Shown: positions 60,304 to 64,000 of the stretch, piece after piece
Numbering within the stretch: position 1 is the first letter of the stretch
How the letters are laid out: each line of letters begins with the position of its first letter
Source of the DNA: Methylocaldum sp002005105
Lineage (GTDB): Bacteria > Pseudomonadota > Gammaproteobacteria > Methylococcales > Methylococcaceae
NCBI RefSeq assembly: GCF_051027545.1
Contig: NZ_CP194902.1
Span: 1,860,001-1,924,000, forward strand
Direction: 5' to 3'
DNA: 64,000 nt
Notes under the pieces: model-generated
Databases searched by the model: none
Told to the model about the DNA's origin: nothing
Seen by the model: the letters and a program-made list of their open reading frames with translations, nothing else
Made by a program: the position numbers and the translations under genes

Positions 60304-63300
60304 ATGAGCTTCGATCCTAACCAGGCCGGTCTCGATCGACCGAACGATTCGGTCCCGGCGTCGCGCCTTCTGTCCAACGGACGCTACACGGTATTGCTGA
60401 CATCGGCCGGCACCGGGTTTTCGATGCTTGGCGGCCACGCGCTGTCCCGCTGGAGCGGAGACCGCGTCGAAGACGGCGAGGGATGGTTCATTTACCTCCG
60501 GGATTTGGATAGCGAAGACTGGTGGTCGCTCGGTTTGCAGCCGACGGGGATGGAAGCCGATGCACGGACCGCTCGTTACGAGCCGGGCCGGTTTAGGCTT
60601 CAGTGCGAGAACAGCGGTATCGAGGCCGTTTTGGATGTGTGCGTCAGCCCGGACGACGATCTGGAGCTGCGCCGAGTCACGCTGCGAAATCGTTCGAATC
60701 GGCCCAGACGGATCGAAATCACGAGCTATCTCGAAGTGGTCCTGAATCATCCTGCGGCCGATGCGGCGCACCCGGCTTTCTCCAAGTTGTTCGTGCAAAC
60801 CGAGTTCGTGGCGGAACGAGAAGCGCTGCTCGCTCGTCGCAGGCCGCGCAGCGCTCATGAGGTTTATCCGTGGTTGGTCGGCGCGGCGTTCGGGCCGGGT
60901 GAATTGGAGTACGAGACCGACCGGATGCGCTTCCTCGGCCGGAACCGGACGCCGGCGGAGCCGCAGGCGCTTCGTGAAACACAGCCGCTGTCCGGCGGGA
61001 TCGGCAACGTGCTCGACCCGGTTTTCGCTCTGCGGCGCTGCTTGGAACTTGCTCCCAACACGCAGGGAGATGTGGTGTTTCTGTTCGGCGCGGCCGAAGA
61101 CAGGACGCAGGCGCTGAAGCTCATCGAGCGTTGCTCGGCGGAAAAAGCGATAAATACTATCTACGCCCGCGCCGCCGAAGGCGAGCGGGAACTCGTCCGG
61201 CGGCTCGACATGACCGGAACGGAGGCGGAGTTTTTTCAATCCCTCGCCGGTGCGTTGCTTTACGGCGATCCGAAGCTTCGGGCTCCGGAGTCGGTGCTGC
61301 GGAGCGCCTGCGGTCCTCTTGTGCGGCTCGACCGCTACGGCTTGCCGTTCTACCGGCCGATCGTTCTGGTACGGGCCAGTGACAGTCGCGAGGATTCACG
61401 GGTTGCCGAACTCATCAAGGCGCAGCGCTATTGGCTGGCGAAAGGCTTACGTTTCGCGCTGATGATCTTGAGTCCGGACAAGGGGGCCGACTTCGGTGGG
61501 TTGGGCGGGCTTGATCAGGACATCTTTATTCGCGCGGAAAAAGACATTGCGCCGGCCGATCTCGATTTGCTGCTCGCCGTTGCGCGCCTGGTGGTCGATG
61601 AAAACGCACCGTCGCTTCGATCGGAGCTTCCGGTTCCAAGCGCGAGAGCGCGGCGCGCCCTTTTGCCGCCGGAGACGCCGAAACTCAAGGCCGGGCTCGA
61701 AGCGCTTCGATTTTTCAACGGATATGGCGGTTTTGCCGCGGACGGCACCGAGTACGTGGTTCGTTTGGATTTGACCGACGGCGAGTTGCAAGGGCCGCCT
61801 CTTCCATGGATCAACGTAGTCGCCAATGAACACTTCGGCTTTCTGGTCAGCGAGCGGGGAGCGGGATATACCTGGTATCGGAACAGCCGCGAGCATCGGT
61901 TGACGCCTTGGTTCAACGATCCCGTCAGCGATTCGTTCGGCGAAGCGTTATATCTCCGGGACGAGGAAACCGGCGCGTTCTGGTCTCCCTTGCCGGGGCC
62001 TTGTTCGGCACCCGCCGCTTACGAGGCGCGCCACGGGTTCGGGTACAGCCGGTTTACCAGCACCTACGATGGTTTGGATCAGGACGTCGTACTGTTTGCG
62101 GCCCGCCACGATCCGGTCAAAATTTTCCGATGGCGTCTGACGAATGGGGGCGCTAGCCGCCGCCGCTTGTCGCTGTTTTCATACCAGCGCTTAATTCTGG
62201 GCGGAACGCCGTCCGACAGCAGCCGGTTCGTGATCACCCGCCATGATCCGGAGACGTCGACGCTGTTCGCTATCAATCGCCAAGCCGGAGAGTTTTCCGA
62301 CGGCGTCGCCTTCGCGGCGGCGGTAGGGCAGCCGGGTGCCATGTATTTCACCGCCGATCGGGAGAGCTTCATCGGGCGGAACGGCAGCCCGGAAGCCCCC
62401 GCGGCTTTGCTCGCACGCGCATCGCTCGATGGACGGAATGGCGCTAATCTCGATCCGTGCGCGGCGCTTCAGCTTCAAATCGACTTGGAACCGGGGCAAA
62501 CCTTCGAATGTGCGTTCCTGCTGGGCGAAACCCTCTCCGAGGACGAATCCCGTTCGATCATCGAGCGATACCGGCAAGGAGGCGCCATCGAGAACGCCTT
62601 GGCCGAAGCCCAAGGTTTTTGGCGCGATTTTGTCTCCGGAATCCAAATCGAGACGCCGTCTCCCGAGATCGATCTGATGGTCAACGGCTGGCTGGCATAT
62701 CAGAACCTGAGCTGCCGGGTCTGGGGGCGCTCCGCGTTTTATCAGTCCGGAGGCGCCTTCGGTTACCGCGATCAGCTTCAGGACGCCTCGGCGCTGATCT
62801 ATCTGCGCCCCGAGCTCACTCGAGCCCAGATTCTGCTTCACGCCGCGCATCAGTTTGTCGAGGGAGACGTGCTTCACTGGTGGCATCCCGAACCCCTGGA
62901 GCGGGGATTGCGCACCCGATTTTCCGATGATCTGGTCTGGCTGCCATATGTCACGGCGTTTTATATCCGTCACACCGGCGATTGGAGCGTACTGGACGAA
63001 TCCGCGCCGTTTGTGACTGCCCGTTTACTGGCGGAGGGGGAGGACGAGGCTTATCTGAAACCCGACGATGCCGGTCAGGTTGCGGACATCTACGAACATT
63101 GCTGTCGAGTGCTGGACCGCTCCCTGACCCGGGGCGCGCACGGTTTGCCCTTGATGGGCACGGGCGACTGGAACGACGGCATGAACCGGGTGGGCCGCGA
63201 AGGACGCGGCGAGAGCGTGTGGATGGGATTCTTTCTTTACCACGTTCTCGAAGAATTCCTGCCAATCTGCGAGAAGCGCGGCGACCAGGCGCGGATCGAA

Positions 63301-64000
63301 GCTTACCGGGCTTATCGAGAGCATCTTTACCAGGCGCTCAATGACGCGGGATGGGACGGCGACTGGTATCGACGCGCCTATTATGACGACGGTACCCCTT
63401 TAGGCACCAAACACGGCGATGAGTGTCGAATCGACGCCTTGGCCCAGGCGTGGGCGGTGATTTCAGGCGCGGCGCCGGCGGAGCGGGCGAATCGAGCTTT
63501 GGATGCGGTCGAGGAGCACCTGATCTCCGATCATAATGGTCTCATTCGTTTATTGACGCCGCCCTTCGTCAACACACCGCATGACCCGGGCTACATCAAG
63601 GGCTATGTGGCCGGCGTGCGCGAAAACGGCGGGCAATACACCCATGCCGCGTGCTGGGTGGTGCGCGCCGTGGCAGAACTCGGCCGGAACGACCGGGCCG
63701 CGCGGCTATTGGAAATGCTCAGCCCGGTGAGCCACGCGCGGACGCAGGAACAAACCGATGTTTACCGGGTCGAGCCCTACGTAGTCGCCGCCGACGTTTA
63801 CGGCGAACCGCCGCATGTGGGCCGCGGCGGTTGGACGTGGTACACGGGGTCCGCGGGCTGGATGTACCGTGTCGCCTTGGAATCGATTTTGGGATTTCGG
63901 GTGAAGGAGGGCGCTTTCATCGAGCTCAAACCCTGTATACCGGCCGAGTGGCCGGAGTTTGTGATCCGCTATCGGCATCCGGGCAATCCGACGCGCTATA
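60304..64000 (+). CDS. GH94-type protein, NdvB C-terminal half-like (3' end outside window)
   Basis: The frame is open from 60304 to the window end, at least 1232 residues. It resembles the C-terminal part of cyclic beta-1,2-glucan synthase (NdvB) and free beta-1,2-oligoglucan phosphorylases: SNGRYTVLLTSAGTGFSML, YTWYRNSREHRLTPWFNDP, LRDEETGAFWSPLP, FGYRDQLQDASALIYL, GTGDWNDGMNRVG (the Asp of the DWND motif serves as general acid in GH94) and WTWYTGSAGWMYRVALE. No GT84 synthase domain precedes it, and no signal peptide is seen, so a cytoplasmic phosphorylase or glucan-length enzyme is likely. AAGGAG stands eight bases upstream. The end lies near the expected C terminus of the module. Confidence 0.88.
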   Translation, partial: MSFDPNQAGLDRPNDSVPASRLLSNGRYTVLLTSAGTGFSMLGGHALSRWSGDRVEDGEGWFIYLRDLDSEDWWSLGLQPTGMEADARTARYEPGRFRLQCENSGIEAVLDVCVSPDDDLELRRVTLRNRSNRPRRIEITSYLEVVLNHPAADAAHPAFSKLFVQTEFVAEREALLARRRPRSAHEVYPWLVGAAFGPGELEYETDRMRFLGRNRTPAEPQALRETQPLSGGIGNVLDPVFALRRCLELAPNTQGDVVFLFGAAEDRTQALKLIERCSAEKAINTIYARAAEGERELVRRLDMTGTEAEFFQSLAGALLYGDPKLRAPESVLRSACGPLVRLDRYGLPFYRPIVLVRASDSREDSRVAELIKAQRYWLAKGLRFALMILSPDKGADFGGLGGLDQDIFIRAEKDIAPADLDLLLAVARLVVDENAPSLRSELPVPSARARRALLPPETPKLKAGLEALRFFNGYGGFAADGTEYVVRLDLTDGELQGPPLPWINVVANEHFGFLVSERGAGYTWYRNSREHRLTPWFNDPVSDSFGEALYLRDEETGAFWSPLPGPCSAPAAYEARHGFGYSRFTSTYDGLDQDVVLFAARHDPVKIFRWRLTNGGASRRRLSLFSYQRLILGGTPSDSSRFVITRHDPETSTLFAINRQAGEFSDGVAFAAAVGQPGAMYFTADRESFIGRNGSPEAPAALLARASLDGRNGANLDPCAALQLQIDLEPGQTFECAFLLGETLSEDESRSIIERYRQGGAIENALAEAQGFWRDFVSGIQIETPSPEIDLMVNGWLAYQNLSCRVWGRSAFYQSGGAFGYRDQLQDASALIYLRPELTRAQILLHAAHQFVEGDVLHWWHPEPLERGLRTRFSDDLVWLPYVTAFYIRHTGDWSVLDESAPFVTARLLAEGEDEAYLKPDDAGQVADIYEHCCRVLDRSLTRGAHGLPLMGTGDWNDGMNRVGREGRGESVWMGFFLYHVLEEFLPICEKRGDQARIEAYRAYREHLYQALNDAGWDGDWYRRAYYDDGTPLGTKHGDECRIDALAQAWAVISGAAPAERANRALDAVEEHLISDHNGLIRLLTPPFVNTPHDPGYIKGYVAGVRENGGQYTHAACWVVRAVAELGRNDRAARLLEMLSPVSHARTQEQTDVYRVEPYVVAADVYGEPPHVGRGGWTWYTGSAGWMYRVALESILGFRVKEGAFIELKPCIPAEWPEFVIRYRHPGNPTRY

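Noticed and set aside
58204..61239. 1011-codon minus-strand frame over the two carbohydrate-active genes
   Set aside because: Spans two well-supported plus-strand genes and their junction; composition is that of a shadow.

Overview
The window looks like a chromosomal piece of a GC-rich gammaproteobacterium. The best taxonomic signal is the adjacent smc-zipA-ligA block (47816-54176), an arrangement typical of Gammaproteobacteria. Several families here (XrtA/PEP-CTERM-type TPR protein, heavy-metal RND pumps, L-GDH of the large type, sialidase-like lipoprotein with a thioredoxin) are common in methanotrophs of the Methylococcales, but that placement is an inference. No phage, integrase or CRISPR array is visible.

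Layout. 1-1482: tail of an outer-membrane porin and a secreted coiled-coil protein. 1483-2227: gene-free, full of inverted repeats. 2228-6699 (minus): exopolysaccharide export operon (export protein, outer-membrane barrel, Wzz/GNVR chain-length protein, CpsD-like kinase), with a divergent TPR lipoprotein (7196-9598). 9647-11308: a truncated, motif-poor PhoX relative. 11834-13576: CNNM/CBS transporter and a small membrane protein. 13660-22251: NtrC-type two-component system divergent from a complete heavy-metal RND efflux operon that has a recognisable sigma-54 promoter. 22296-22504: a broken polysaccharide deacetylase. 23057-26941: a single ORF fusing a P-type ATPase to an AI-2E family permease. 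27114-33413 (minus): a second heavy-metal RND operon ending in a PII-like protein and beginning with a small acidic membrane protein. 33528-33842: an IS630 remnant and tRNA-Arg. 34013-38923 (minus): large NAD-glutamate dehydrogenase, an RsbW/RsbV-like pair, and a gamma-glutamylcyclotransferase. 39364-43461: a methyltransferase, a striking four-hairpin element, a thioredoxin/sialidase-like pair and a CheY-like regulator. 43736-47743: NDH-like flavoprotein, SRPBCC protein, a short LOV blue-light receptor, a RatA/Coq10 protein, an MBL-fold remnant, a candidate small RNA and a membrane protein. 47816-54176 (minus): ligA, zipA, smc. 54390-56860: queF, a methyltransferase, a lipoprotein and a polysaccharide deacetylase. 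57064-64000: two large carbohydrate-active proteins, the second an NdvB-like GH94 protein cut by the window edge.

Functionally the window combines envelope polysaccharide work (export operon, deacetylases, beta-glucan-type enzymes), two metal-export systems flanking an ion-pumping ATPase fusion, and core chromosome maintenance. Intergenic DNA carries several families of short palindromic or MITE-like repeats, which account for most of the gene-free stretches.
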